Shown here: positions 42,714-52,603 of the stretch, in pieces
Layout of the letters: the number at the start of each line of letters is the position of its first letter
Position numbering within the stretch: position 1 is the first letter of the stretch
From: CAXBES01 sp963974915
Lineage (GTDB): Bacteria; Bacteroidota; Bacteroidia; Flavobacteriales; Flavobacteriaceae
DNA length: 64,000 bases
Reading direction: 5' to 3'
Assembly (NCBI GenBank): GCA_963974915.1
Contig: CAXBES010000007.1
Coordinates: 1 to 64,000 of the forward strand
The notes under the pieces: model-generated
Database searches by the model: none
What the model saw: the letters and a program-made list of their open reading frames with translations, nothing else
What the model was told of the DNA's origin: nothing
Translations under genes and position numbers: made by a program

Positions 42714-43514
42714 TTAGTCAATAATTACCGCACCCTCAGGTTTAGCAAAAACTGAAGCTTCTAAAACAGTTTCTGTAGCCGTGACCTTCTTAAAGATCTT
42801 GTCTCGCTTCTCGCCTTTCGGACTCCCGTTTTCAACTTCATACCAGGTAAGTTTCTCGGGTAGTAACAAGCCATTGACATCCTGCCATTTATCATACTTG
42901 ATAAAATTCCAGTTATCACTCTTTTCGCCACTTTTAAACGTCACAGTATAAGCTAACCAAACCATCTTATTCGTCTCCGGATCCGAAAACAAGATGTATT
43001 CATCTTCAGGTGAATCTCCCACCCCGGCATCGTATGATATTTTAGTAGCATTGTATAGTTTTCCGTCGAGTTCACGTTGCTCCAAAACTTCATAGTTAAT
43101 TCCGTCGTCCCCTAAAATAAAAGGCATCGCATAAAAATAAAACATCAGGTTATGATAAAATCTCGCATTACCTTTATAAGCATCCTCCTTATGTTGCTGC
43201 AGCCATACATTATCACCATCATAGCCAATCGCCCAGTCTTTGTTCTCAATTTTTACCAGTCGGTTACCTAAGGATGTAGTATGGATCTCGTTACCATTGC
43301 TACCATCCATTTCAAAACAGAGATTGTTCATTTTGTTCCAATGCGCTGTACCTCCATGCGCTTCAAAAACAGCAGCTATGGTTTGTGGATACACTTTTTC
43401 CTGAATTTCTTCGGAAACTTCTTCCACCTCAAGTGCTGCATCTTCTTTCTTTATTTCGTTCTTACAGGCGGAAAAGGCTATAAACAGCAGTAATAAAAGG
43501 GAAATTTTCTTCAT
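42714..43514 (-). CDS. DUF6503-family lipoprotein
   Basis: The 266-aa protein has a lipoprotein signal (LLFIAFSAC, Cys17), an acidic spacer and a conserved domain starting FEAHGGTAHWNKMNNLCFEMDG and including SYDAGVGDSPEDEYILFSDPETNKMVWLAYTV. I recall this as DUF6503, a Bacteroidota family of unknown function related in outline to LolA-like beta folds. It is alone between the cold-shock gene and the T9SS gene. Confidence 0.78.
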   Translation of the reverse strand: MKKISLLLLLFIAFSACKNEIKKEDAALEVEEVSEEIQEKVYPQTIAAVFEAHGGTAHWNKMNNLCFEMDGSNGNEIHTTSLGNRLVKIENKDWAIGYDGDNVWLQQHKEDAYKGNARFYHNLMFYFYAMPFILGDDGINYEVLEQRELDGKLYNATKISYDAGVGDSPEDEYILFSDPETNKMVWLAYTVTFKSGEKSDNWNFIKYDKWQDVNGLLLPEKLTWYEVENGSPKGEKRDKIFKKVTATETVLEASVFAKPEGAVIID

Positions 43515-43595
43515 AATAGTTGTTGATTTAGTATAAAAATATAAAAGCTTCCGTATTGGTCGAGAGCCTTTTAGAAACCTTTATGAATTTCCATT

Positions 43596-44501
43596 TTATT
43601 CTTTAATAATTCGATCAACGCTTGTAGTACCTTCCGAAGCAATTCTAATAAAATAAATTCCCGTCTTCAGCTTCGAAATATCAAGCGTCAAACTATTATC
43701 CTGTTCCTTTATTACTTCTGAAAAGATCGTTTGCCCATTAACATCGAACAGAGTTACTAAGCTTTCCGAAGAAAAGAAAGGAGAAGTTAGATTCACCCTA
43801 TCTGAAGCAGGATTTGGAAAAACACGAACCTCAGTTACATTATTTTCCTCAACACCTAAAAGCTCATCTGCCTCAATCTCAAAGGATGTAAATGCGAAAC
43901 ACCCGTTATTTAAATTGGCGAAACGCACATAGATGGTTTGCGGGTTAACAATATTCGTATACTGAGTGGGATTTGTGATCGCATTCGCATTATTTAAGGC
44001 GTCGTCTTCGGTGATAAAATATTCAATTAAAAAATCACTTCCATTTAAGCCTCCAATCATAACCGAATTATTAACAGTTAAGTCGAATTCTGCAAATCCG
44101 TCGCCATCCCCATCATCAATATAAAGATCATTTGGTTGCTGTTCCGGTGCTGTAGTTTCAACTACCTCAATCTCTAAAGTAGTTACATCCCAGCCTTGAC
44201 CGGCTGTACTTTGAAGTCGGACGAATACCTGCTGCGGATTGTAGATATTCACGTAAGCCTCCGGATTCGAAAAGGCATTGGTTCCACTTAGTGCATCTCC
44301 CGAAGTTTCATGAAATGTAACCACCACATTAGATTGACCATTGATGATCTGGGTTTCACGCTGTATTAGATCAAACTCCTCCATTTCGTCACCCGTATTG
44401 AAAACATCGCATTGCATAATAGGATCAGGTGGATTTGCGGTGACTTGAGCCTGAAATGTTGTAACCGTACAGAGAAATATAAGAAGTAAAAATTCTTTCA
44501 T
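43596..44501 (-). CDS. Secreted protein with T9SS C-terminal sorting domain
   Basis: The 301-aa protein has a signal peptide (FLLLIFLCTVTTFQAQ) and two repeats of a domain of about 85 residues (each with the pattern SNPEAYVNIYNPQQVFVRLQ / TNPTQYTNIVNPQTIYVRF). It ends in a type A sorting domain: VRVFPNPASDRVNL, VTLFDVNGQTIFSEV, LDISKLKTGIYFIRIASEG. It should be exported by Sec and then sent to the cell surface by the type IX system, in line with gldI in this window. Confidence 0.9.
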   Translation of the reverse strand: MKEFLLLIFLCTVTTFQAQVTANPPDPIMQCDVFNTGDEMEEFDLIQRETQIINGQSNVVVTFHETSGDALSGTNAFSNPEAYVNIYNPQQVFVRLQSTAGQGWDVTTLEIEVVETTAPEQQPNDLYIDDGDGDGFAEFDLTVNNSVMIGGLNGSDFLIEYFITEDDALNNANAITNPTQYTNIVNPQTIYVRFANLNNGCFAFTSFEIEADELLGVEENNVTEVRVFPNPASDRVNLTSPFFSSESLVTLFDVNGQTIFSEVIKEQDNSLTLDISKLKTGIYFIRIASEGTTSVDRIIKE

Positions 44502-44581
44502 TATTTATTTTTTTAGCAATATACAAAACACTTACATTTATAAATGAGTTATACTACTTTTCAAATGAATATCTTTGCCCA

Positions 44582-45391
44582 ATGCATAAACAGATTACAA
44601 GTCTTCAGAACCCGTTAATAAAACAATGCATATTACTTTCTGAAAAGTCTAGAGAACGTAAAAAAACAGGATTGTTTCTCATTGAGGGACAACGCGAAAT
44701 TGAACTTGCCTTAAAAGGTGGATACTCGTTGCAAACTGTTTTGTTCTCTTCCGAAATTATTTCTGAAGAAGAATTATTAGCTCTAGAAGATCAGTTAGGT
44801 ACAGAAACCGAGTTGATCGAGGTTTCTTCCGAAGTATATCATAAAATAGCTTATCGAACAAGTACCGAAGGCGTAGTTGCTATTGCCAAAACCAAGCAGC
44901 ATTCTTTAAACGATTTAAAATTTAGCCATAACAAGCCGTTAATTCTCGTAGCTGAAGCTCCCGAAAAGCCCGGAAATATTGGGGCTTTACTCCGTACTGC
45001 AGATGCTGCGAACGTAGATGCTGTTATTATCGCAAACCCAAAAACTGATATTTTTAATCCAAATATCATTAGAAGCAGCGTGGGTTGTATTTTTACCAAT
45101 AACATCGTCACGGGAAATACTCTTGAGATCATCACCTACTTAAAAGAGCACAATATTGCCATTTACAGCGCAATCTTGCAGGAATCTGTGCTGTATTCCA
45201 GCTGTGATTATACGATGGCTGCTGCTATCGTTGTAGGAACGGAGGCCACAGGATTATCACAAATTTGGCGCGATGAGAGCACACAAAATATACGTATCCC
45301 AATGCAAGGTGAAATAGACTCAATGAACGTGTCTGTTGCAGCCGGAATTCTTATTTTTGAGGCGAAAAGACAACGCGGATTCGAAAATTAA
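44582..45391 (+). CDS. SpoU/TrmH-family RNA 2'-O-methyltransferase
   Basis: The 269-aa protein has an N-terminal SpoU substrate-binding domain (KTGLFLIEGQREIELAL) and a SPOUT catalytic domain with the three motifs: APEKPGNIGALLRTADAANVD, VVGTEATGLS and IPMQGEIDSMNVSVAAGILIFE. It should methylate a ribose in rRNA or tRNA; the site is not readable. TATCTTTG (44570-44577) ends 4 nt before the ATG, so the mRNA may be leaderless. Confidence 0.92.
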   Translation: MHKQITSLQNPLIKQCILLSEKSRERKKTGLFLIEGQREIELALKGGYSLQTVLFSSEIISEEELLALEDQLGTETELIEVSSEVYHKIAYRTSTEGVVAIAKTKQHSLNDLKFSHNKPLILVAEAPEKPGNIGALLRTADAANVDAVIIANPKTDIFNPNIIRSSVGCIFTNNIVTGNTLEIITYLKEHNIAIYSAILQESVLYSSCDYTMAAAIVVGTEATGLSQIWRDESTQNIRIPMQGEIDSMNVSVAAGILIFEAKRQRGFEN

Positions 45392-45448
45392 GAACAAAGT
45401 AGTCATTTCAAATTGCCTATTGGGTATTGAAAATTGAAAATTACATTT

Positions 45449-46681
45449 ATGCCCCCACAAACTCTCTTCTATATAATCATCGGTATTTTGATCCTCAACT
45501 TCATAGTTGACAAAATTCTTAATTACCTAAATGCCCGGCACTATAACGATCCCATCCCGGAACCTTTAAAAGATGTGTTCGATGAAGAGGACTATCAAAA
45601 ATCGCAGCGATATAAACGTGAGAATTACAGGTTTGGTCTTTTTACATCTGTGATCTCACTGGTCGCAACACTGGCATTCTTTTTTTTCGATGGTTTTGCT
45701 TACGTAGATAATCTTGCTAGATCGATCTCGGATAATACTATTGTGATCACTTTAGTTTTCTTCGGAATTATCATGCTCGCCAGTGATATTTTAAGCACAC
45801 CCTTTAGCTATTACCAAACCTTTACAATTGAAGAAAAATACGGTTTCAATAAAACGACGGTAAAAACATTCTTCCTCGATAAACTGAAAGGATGGTTCAT
45901 GATGATTCTTATTGGCGGACTCATACTCGCAGCCATCGTTTGGTTTTATGAAACCACTGGATCTGATTTTTGGTTGTACGCTTGGGCGTTGGTCGCGTTT
46001 TTTACGATATTTATGAATCTCTTTTACGCCCGACTCATAGTCCCCTTGTTCAATAAACAGAGTCCGTTAGAAGAAGGTCCGTTGCGCTCTCAGATCGAAC
46101 ACTACGCTCAAAAAGTAGGTTTTACACTGGATAAGATATTTGTGATAGACGGGTCTAAAAGAAGTACCAAGGCAAATGCCTATTTTTCGGGCTTCGGAAG
46201 TGAAAAAAGAGTAACCCTTTACGATACTTTGATCAACGACCTTGACAATGAAGAAATTGTAGCCGTTCTGGCACACGAAGTTGGTCATTATAAAAAGAAA
46301 CATATTGTATTTAATTTGTTCGCTTCTATCATAACGACGGGATTTACGTTATGGATACTTTCACTTTTTGTGGGAAATGAAATCCTTTCCGAAGCATTAA
46401 ATGTTAATGAGCCTTCATTTCACATTGGTTTAATTGCCTTTGGAATTTTATATAGTCCTATTTCCGAGATCACCGGACTCATTATGAATTACCTATCCAG
46501 AAAGTTTGAATATCAAGCAGATAACTATGCCAAAACGACATACGAAGGAGAACCGCTAATTTCGGCATTGAAGAAATTATCCAAGAATAGTTTAAGCAAT
46601 CTTACGCCGCATCCTGCCTATGTTTTTGCTCATTATTCACATCCTACATTATTACAACGCTTTAGAAATCTCAAAAATTGA
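45449..46681 (+). CDS. M48-family membrane metalloprotease (Ste24/HtpX-like)
   Basis: The 410-aa protein has several membrane helices and an integral zinc protease domain with LAHEVGHYKKKH (HExxH) and a third ligand in the ISEITGLIMNYLSRKFEYQAD segment. The N-terminal part (TFTIEEKYGFNKTTVKTFF) matches CAAX-protease type Ste24. ATG 45449 is chosen; a TTG five codons upstream is less likely. It probably removes or degrades membrane proteins; prenylated substrates are not expected in bacteria. Confidence 0.92.
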   Translation: MPPQTLFYIIIGILILNFIVDKILNYLNARHYNDPIPEPLKDVFDEEDYQKSQRYKRENYRFGLFTSVISLVATLAFFFFDGFAYVDNLARSISDNTIVITLVFFGIIMLASDILSTPFSYYQTFTIEEKYGFNKTTVKTFFLDKLKGWFMMILIGGLILAAIVWFYETTGSDFWLYAWALVAFFTIFMNLFYARLIVPLFNKQSPLEEGPLRSQIEHYAQKVGFTLDKIFVIDGSKRSTKANAYFSGFGSEKRVTLYDTLINDLDNEEIVAVLAHEVGHYKKKHIVFNLFASIITTGFTLWILSLFVGNEILSEALNVNEPSFHIGLIAFGILYSPISEITGLIMNYLSRKFEYQADNYAKTTYEGEPLISALKKLSKNSLSNLTPHPAYVFAHYSHPTLLQRFRNLKN

Positions 46682-46796
46682 TTTTTTGTTTAAATGTTGT
46701 AGCATTCTAAATAATTTGGACTGTCAAAACGTACTGCAATTTTAAGTGGGAATGAATTTTGTTGCTTATTACTTTCGTAAGTAGTACTTTAGATTT

Positions 46797-49001
46797 ATGA
46801 CAGAAGCCGCATTAGAAGAAGAGAAAAAAGAGCTTGCCAGGCAATATAAAGAGTTGCTGAAGATTAGTTACCGAACACTTTCTGCAAAGGACAAGAAACT
46901 AATAAGGTCTGCATTCGATGTTGCCGTTGACGCCCATAAAGATCAACGGCGAAAATCTGGCGAAGCATATATTTTCCATCCAATTGCTGTTGCCAAAATT
47001 GTGGCTTCAGAGATTGGCTTGGACGCAACTTCTATTGCTGCAGCTCTTTTGCACGATGTTGTTGAAGACACCTCCTATACCCTTACCGATATTGAGCAAA
47101 TGTTTGGCGAAACAGTCGCAAGAATTGTAGATGGTTTGACGAAAATATCCAATATGCCATACGACGGGGATGTGTCGCTACAGGCAGAGAACTTTCGTAA
47201 AATGCTGCTTACACTCAATGAAGATATTAGAGTGATCATCATTAAAATAGCCGATCGTTTGCACAATATGCAAACCATGGACTCCATGCCTTCGCATAAA
47301 CAGGTAAAGATTGCCTCCGAAACACTATATATCTATGCTCCCATGGCGCATAGAATTGGACTCTACAATATCAAGACTGAACTGGAGGACCTCGGTCTCA
47401 AATACACAGAACCGGAAGTTTACAACGACATTTTAAGTAAGATAAAAGAAAGTAAGGAAGAGCAGGACGAATACATTAGAGCTTTTTCGAAAACAATTAA
47501 GGATTCGCTAGATGACGAAAAATTGAATTACGAAATTAAAGGTAGACCTAAATCAATTTTTTCCATTCGTAGAAAAATGATGGCACAAAATGTCACCTTC
47601 GACGAAGTGTACGATAAGTTTGCGGTAAGGATCATTTATAAAAGTGATCGGGAAAATGAAAAATTCATCGCCTGGAAAATATATTCTATCGTTACCGATC
47701 ATTTTCGTCCTAACCCAATTAGATTACGCGATTGGATCTCATCACCAAAATCTACGGGATATGAAGCTTTGCACATTACGGTAATGGGACCCAAAGGCAG
47801 ATGGGTAGAAGTGCAAATAAGAAGTGAGCGAATGAATGAAATTGCCGAAAAAGGCTTTGCGGCTCATTATAAATACAAGAATAAGGAAAAGGATGACGCC
47901 GGACTCGAGAGTTGGTTAAATAAATTACAAGACACCTTAGAGAATTCGGATATTAGTGCGGTTGATTTTGTGGAAGAATTTAAACTCAATTTATATGCAA
48001 AAGAGATTTTCGTCTTTACGCCAAAAGGAGACCTATACTCACTCCCCAAGGGTTCTACGGCCTTAGATTTTGCTTTTCACATTCATACAGAAGTTGGACT
48101 CCACACCAGAGGAACAAAGGTAAATGGAAAGTTAGTTCCGTTAAGTCATGAGATAAAAAGTGGTGATCAAGTAGAGATTATTACTTCCGAAAAAGCGAAA
48201 CCCAGTGCCAACTGGCTGGATTATGCAACAACAGGACGGGCTCGTTCAAAAATTAAATCTTCCTTAAAAGACGAAAAGAAACAAATTGCCGAAGAAGGAA
48301 AGGTGATTTTAGCAAGAAAGCTGAAATCTCTTAAAATCACTTTAGACGAACGAACTATTAATCAGTTGGTAGTTTACTTTAAAGTAAAAACCAGTTTAGA
48401 TCTGTTTTACCGCGTTGGAGCAGGGATCATCGACAATCCAAAACTGAAAGATTTCGCGGCTTCCAGAAGCAATGCTTTTGTTTCGTTCTTTAAAAACCGT
48501 ATTAGAAAACCGGACAAGCCTGAAGATATTGCTAAGGATGAAATTACCGAGAAGTACGATCAGCTTGTCTTCGGAAAAGAAGAGGAAAAACTGGACTATA
48601 AAATGGCGAACTGTTGCAATCCTATTCCCGGAGATGATGTTTTCGGTTTTGTAACGGTAAATGAAGGTATTAAAGTACATAAGCAAAATTGTCCGAATGC
48701 ATTACAACTTCAGAGTAATTACAGCTACCGTATTATGCCTGCAAAGTGGATCGATTCTACCCAGCGCGAATTTAAAGCTGAACTCAAAATTACCGGGATC
48801 GATGCTGTTGGACTTGTCAATGAAGTCACTAAAGTAGTATCGAACAACTTAATGATCGATATGAAAAGTGTTCATTTTGACAGTAATGATGGCGTTTTTC
48901 TAGGGAAGATCACCGTTGTGGTAAAAAATAAGTCTTCCTTGGATAACCTTGTTCAAAACATTAAAAAAATAAACGGAATTGATAAAGTTACAAGAGTATA
49001 A
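46797..49001 (+). CDS. Bifunctional (p)ppGpp synthetase/hydrolase (RelA/SpoT)
   Basis: This stringent-response enzyme makes and degrades (p)ppGpp. The 734-aa protein has an HD hydrolase domain (HPIAVAKIV, LLHDVVEDTSY, IADRLHNMQTM), a synthetase domain (YDKFAVRIIY, RLRDWISSPKSTGYEALHITV, EVQIRSERMNEIAEKGFAAHYKYK), a TGS domain (IFVFTPKGDLYSLPKGSTALDFAF) and a C-terminal ACT domain. HD residues look intact, so both activities are predicted. It is long-form Rel, the usual single copy in Bacteroidota. The fur-like gene follows. Confidence 0.95.
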   Translation: MTEAALEEEKKELARQYKELLKISYRTLSAKDKKLIRSAFDVAVDAHKDQRRKSGEAYIFHPIAVAKIVASEIGLDATSIAAALLHDVVEDTSYTLTDIEQMFGETVARIVDGLTKISNMPYDGDVSLQAENFRKMLLTLNEDIRVIIIKIADRLHNMQTMDSMPSHKQVKIASETLYIYAPMAHRIGLYNIKTELEDLGLKYTEPEVYNDILSKIKESKEEQDEYIRAFSKTIKDSLDDEKLNYEIKGRPKSIFSIRRKMMAQNVTFDEVYDKFAVRIIYKSDRENEKFIAWKIYSIVTDHFRPNPIRLRDWISSPKSTGYEALHITVMGPKGRWVEVQIRSERMNEIAEKGFAAHYKYKNKEKDDAGLESWLNKLQDTLENSDISAVDFVEEFKLNLYAKEIFVFTPKGDLYSLPKGSTALDFAFHIHTEVGLHTRGTKVNGKLVPLSHEIKSGDQVEIITSEKAKPSANWLDYATTGRARSKIKSSLKDEKKQIAEEGKVILARKLKSLKITLDERTINQLVVYFKVKTSLDLFYRVGAGIIDNPKLKDFAASRSNAFVSFFKNRIRKPDKPEDIAKDEITEKYDQLVFGKEEEKLDYKMANCCNPIPGDDVFGFVTVNEGIKVHKQNCPNALQLQSNYSYRIMPAKWIDSTQREFKAELKITGIDAVGLVNEVTKVVSNNLMIDMKSVHFDSNDGVFLGKITVVVKNKSSLDNLVQNIKKINGIDKVTRV

Positions 49002-49024
49002 TTGAGTAACTTTGGCGCGTTATT

Positions 49025-49477
49025 ATGAGTTCTAAAACCAATACAAATAATCAGGCAATTGTAAAGAACGTTTTTACAGGTTTCCTCGAAGAAAAAGGTC
49101 ACCGAAAAACACCTGAGCGATACGCGATCCTTCAGGAAATTTACGATCATGACGATCACTTCGACATCGAATCTTTATACATTAATATGAAGAATAAGAA
49201 TTATCGTGTGAGTCGGGCAACACTTTACAATACCATAGAACTTCTTCTGGAATGCAAGCTGGTTAGAAAACATCAGTTCGGGCAAAATCAAGCACATTAC
49301 GAAAAGTCTTATTTCGATAAACAACACGATCACGTAATATTGTCTAACGGCGAAGTGATCGAATTTTGTGACCCACGCATTCAATCAATTAAAAAAACTA
49401 TCGAAGAAGTTTTCGATATAGAAATTACAAATCATTCTCTTTATTTCTACGGAAATAAAAAAACTTCCAATTCTTAA
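49025..49477 (+). CDS. Fur-family transcriptional regulator lacking CxxC pairs
   Basis: The 150-aa protein has the Fur winged helix (KTPERYAILQEIYDHDDHFDIESLYINMKNKNYRVSRATLYNTIELL) and the metal-sensing half with KQHDHVILSNGEVIEFCDP. The structural-zinc CxxC before GEVIEF is absent (LSNGEV), and so is the C-terminal CxxC; one Cys remains in EFCDP. The regulated metal is uncertain. TAACTTTG at 49007-49014 could be the -7 box, 10 nt before the ATG. Confidence 0.9.
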   Translation: MSSKTNTNNQAIVKNVFTGFLEEKGHRKTPERYAILQEIYDHDDHFDIESLYINMKNKNYRVSRATLYNTIELLLECKLVRKHQFGQNQAHYEKSYFDKQHDHVILSNGEVIEFCDPRIQSIKKTIEEVFDIEITNHSLYFYGNKKTSNS

Positions 49478-49483
49478 CATATT

Positions 49484-50755
49484 ATGGCAGTAGATTTACT
49501 ACTTGGATTACAATGGGGCGACGAGGGCAAAGGAAAAATCGTTGACGTACTTACCAACAATTACGATATAATCGCACGATTTCAAGGAGGTCCAAATGCC
49601 GGACATACACTGGAGTTTGATGGTATTAAGCACGTTTTACACACCATCCCAAGTGGAATTTTTCATAAGGATTCTATCAATTTGGTAGGAAACGGAGTTG
49701 TTATCGATCCCGTGATATTTAAGAAAGAGCTGGACAATTTGTCTCAATTCAATTTAGATATAAAGAAAAAACTGCTTATTTCCAGAAAGGCACATCTTAT
49801 TTTACCAACGCATCGACTACTCGATGCAGCTTCCGAAGCAAGTAAGGGAAAAGCAAAAATTGGTTCTACATTAAAAGGTATTGGTCCAACGTATATGGAT
49901 AAGACCGGAAGAAATGGTATTCGTGTTGGAGACCTGGAACTAAGCAACTGGAAAGAAAAATATCGTGCGCTCGCTAATAAGCATGAAGCCATGATCAATT
50001 TTTACAACGTTGATGTGCAATACGACCTTGCAGACCTGGAAAAAGAGTTTTTTAATGCTATTAAAGTATTAAAAGAACTTACATTCATTGATAGCGAAGA
50101 ATATTTGCATCAAGCTCAGAAAGACGGCAAGACGGTATTGGCTGAAGGCGCACAAGGCTCACTGCTGGATATCGACTTCGGAACCTATCCGTTTGTAACT
50201 TCTTCGAACACCACAGCCGCCGGTGCCTGTACAGGACTTGGTATCGCCCCGGGTAAAATAAAAGAAGTATTCGGAATTTTTAAAGCCTATACAACAAGAG
50301 TTGGTAGCGGCCCCTTCCCTACAGAACTTTTTGATGAAGACGGGGAAACTATGGCTCGCGTTGGTAACGAATTTGGAGCTACTACCGGAAGACCTAGACG
50401 CTGCGGCTGGTTAGATCTAGTCGCGCTGCGATATGCTGTTCAAGTTAATGGCGTAACTCAGTTAATGATGATGAAAGGCGATGTTTTAAGTGGTTTTGAA
50501 AGCTTAAAGGTTTGTACAGCATACAAATACAATGGTGAAACAATCGATCATCTTCCGTATAATATTGAACCGGAAAATGTGGTTCCCGTGTATACCGAAA
50601 TGAAAGGTTGGAAAGAAGATCTTACTAAAATGAGCGATGCATCACAATTCCCTGTAGAATTAAACGATTATATCTCCTTTTTAGAAAAGGAATTGGAAGT
50701 ACCTATTAAGATCGTTTCTGTTGGACCGGACAGAAAACAGACTATCCACCGTTAG
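49484..50755 (+). CDS. purA: Adenylosuccinate synthase
   Basis: PurA joins IMP and aspartate with GTP in AMP synthesis. The 423-aa protein has the P-loop-like GLQWGDEGKGKIVD (catalytic Asp), FQGGPNAGHTLEF with the catalytic His, GTTLKGIGPTYMDK-like STLKGIGPTYMDKTGR, EGAQGSLLDIDFGTYPFVTSSN and RVGSGPFPTE. It starts 6 nt after the fur-like gene, so the two are probably one transcript. Length is normal. Confidence 0.97.
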   Translation: MAVDLLLGLQWGDEGKGKIVDVLTNNYDIIARFQGGPNAGHTLEFDGIKHVLHTIPSGIFHKDSINLVGNGVVIDPVIFKKELDNLSQFNLDIKKKLLISRKAHLILPTHRLLDAASEASKGKAKIGSTLKGIGPTYMDKTGRNGIRVGDLELSNWKEKYRALANKHEAMINFYNVDVQYDLADLEKEFFNAIKVLKELTFIDSEEYLHQAQKDGKTVLAEGAQGSLLDIDFGTYPFVTSSNTTAAGACTGLGIAPGKIKEVFGIFKAYTTRVGSGPFPTELFDEDGETMARVGNEFGATTGRPRRCGWLDLVALRYAVQVNGVTQLMMMKGDVLSGFESLKVCTAYKYNGETIDHLPYNIEPENVVPVYTEMKGWKEDLTKMSDASQFPVELNDYISFLEKELEVPIKIVSVGPDRKQTIHR

Positions 50756-50804
50756 GATACGTTTTCTGTAGTATTTCCGTTATTGAAATCATATAAACCT
50801 AGTA

Positions 50805-52577
50805 TTGAACATATCGAAATACATATTTGTTTTACTTATTTTTTTCTTCGGAATAAATTCTTTCGCACAAGAGGAAAAACCAAAGCAAAAAGTAGATATT
50901 AAGTCGGGTTATCTTGAAAAAAAAGCAGAATTTCCCGATGCTGTAATTTACACCAAAGACGATTCGGGACAAGTTTACATTGTACATGAAGGGGTGGAAA
51001 TGTGGTGCGATCAAGCCTATGTTTACCTTAAAGATAATTTTGTAAAGGCCTACGGGAGCGTTCGAATTTCTCAAGCAGATACGGTTAATATGAACAGTGC
51101 ATATGCCGAATATAACGGTAATACGCAATTTGCATTCGCGAGCGGTGATGTTATTTTTAAAGAACCGAAAACTACTCTGCAAACCGACACCCTTTACTTT
51201 GATAGAATAAAGCAACAAGCCTATTACCGCAGTGGTGGTACAGTTAGAGACACAGCGAGCGTTTTAACCAGTAGAATTGGTCGTTATTATGCCGAAAGTA
51301 AAAAGTATCAATTCATCTCCAATGTAGAGATCAAACATCCCGATTACACGGTAAATTCTCCACAACTCGATTTCTATTCGGAAAGTGGGGGTGCCTATCT
51401 GTATGGAGAATCTACCATTGTCACAGAAAACAGCACGGTGTACTGTGAACGTGGCTATTACGACACCAGAGTTAAAAAAGGCTACTTTGTAAAAAATTCG
51501 AGGGTTGACTATAACAACAGGATTCTTTATGGAGATAGTATTTACTTTGATCAAAATAAAAGTTTTGCTTCCGCAACCAATAATATTCGCGTTCTCGATA
51601 CCGTAAATAAGAGTATAATAAGAGGTCATTATGCCGAAGTTTTTCGGGCCAAAGACTCTGTTTTTATCACGAAAAGAGCTGTAGCAGTTACATTACGTGA
51701 TAACGATTCTATTTATATTCACGCAGATACCCTAAGAGTTACCGGGAAACCAGAGAATAGAATAATAAAAGGCTTCTATCGCGCACGTCTGTTTAAACAA
51801 GGACTTGAAGGTGAGCAACCAACAAGTGGAAAATGTGATTCCATCTTTGTGGATCAGAAATTAGGAATTACAAAATTACTCCGAAATCCAGTACTGTGGA
51901 GTGGTGAAAATCAGATGACCGGAGATACAATTCACCTGCTTTCCAATACCAAGACCGAAAAACTAGACACGCTTAAAGTATTTAACAACGCCTTTTTAGC
52001 ACAGAAAGATAGTTTAGGGGATGGCTATAATCAGACAAAAGGTGAACGCCTTATTGGTTTGTTTACGAACAACGAACTGGACACGGTAAATATCATTAAA
52101 AATGCCGAGGTTATTTTCTATTCCCGAAATGATAAAGATGAATTAGTGGGAATTAACAACACGGTATCAAGTTCAATTCAAATGTATTTGAAGGAACAAA
52201 AGATCTCGGGCATCCGTTTTATCAAACAAGCAAAAGGAAAAGTTTATCCGCCGTCTCAGTTCCCTAATAACGCCAGAGTTTTGAGCGGTTTCAATTGGCG
52301 AGGCGACGAACGATTACTAAAAAAACTGGATCTGTTTAAAGGCAAGCCAACTCCTGTCCTGCCAAAAATTAAAGGGATTCCCTTACCCGAGGATGAAGGC
52401 GAGTTTTTTGAAGATATTCCCGAAGACGAACTTGAAATTCCGGAACAATCTAAGTTGAAACCTAAGGACTTTCAGAATAGAGAAGATGATCCTAAGTTAA
52501 AGACGAGAGATGATGAGTTAATGGAAGGGTTACCTAAAAATGATTCAATTCAGAAAAAAGAAGAAGGCTCTGGTTAA
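50805..52577 (+). CDS. OstA-like (LPS-transport related) periplasmic protein
   Basis: The 590-aa protein has a signal peptide (FVLLIFFFGINSFAQ) and a long beta-strand repeat region of the OstA/LptA-type jellyroll (for example LEKKAEFPDAVIYTKDD, YAEYNGNTQFAFASGDVIFKEPKTTLQTDTLYF, SPQLDFYSESGGAYLYGESTIV). A proline- and acid-rich tail follows. It may bridge LPS between membranes as an extended LptA. The start is TTG at 50805, just before the signal peptide; no ATG fits. Confidence 0.82.
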   Translation: MNISKYIFVLLIFFFGINSFAQEEKPKQKVDIKSGYLEKKAEFPDAVIYTKDDSGQVYIVHEGVEMWCDQAYVYLKDNFVKAYGSVRISQADTVNMNSAYAEYNGNTQFAFASGDVIFKEPKTTLQTDTLYFDRIKQQAYYRSGGTVRDTASVLTSRIGRYYAESKKYQFISNVEIKHPDYTVNSPQLDFYSESGGAYLYGESTIVTENSTVYCERGYYDTRVKKGYFVKNSRVDYNNRILYGDSIYFDQNKSFASATNNIRVLDTVNKSIIRGHYAEVFRAKDSVFITKRAVAVTLRDNDSIYIHADTLRVTGKPENRIIKGFYRARLFKQGLEGEQPTSGKCDSIFVDQKLGITKLLRNPVLWSGENQMTGDTIHLLSNTKTEKLDTLKVFNNAFLAQKDSLGDGYNQTKGERLIGLFTNNELDTVNIIKNAEVIFYSRNDKDELVGINNTVSSSIQMYLKEQKISGIRFIKQAKGKVYPPSQFPNNARVLSGFNWRGDERLLKKLDLFKGKPTPVLPKIKGIPLPEDEGEFFEDIPEDELEIPEQSKLKPKDFQNREDDPKLKTRDDELMEGLPKNDSIQKKEEGSG

Positions 52578-52603
52578 AAGTATGGTAAATTGATGGTGGA
52601 CTA

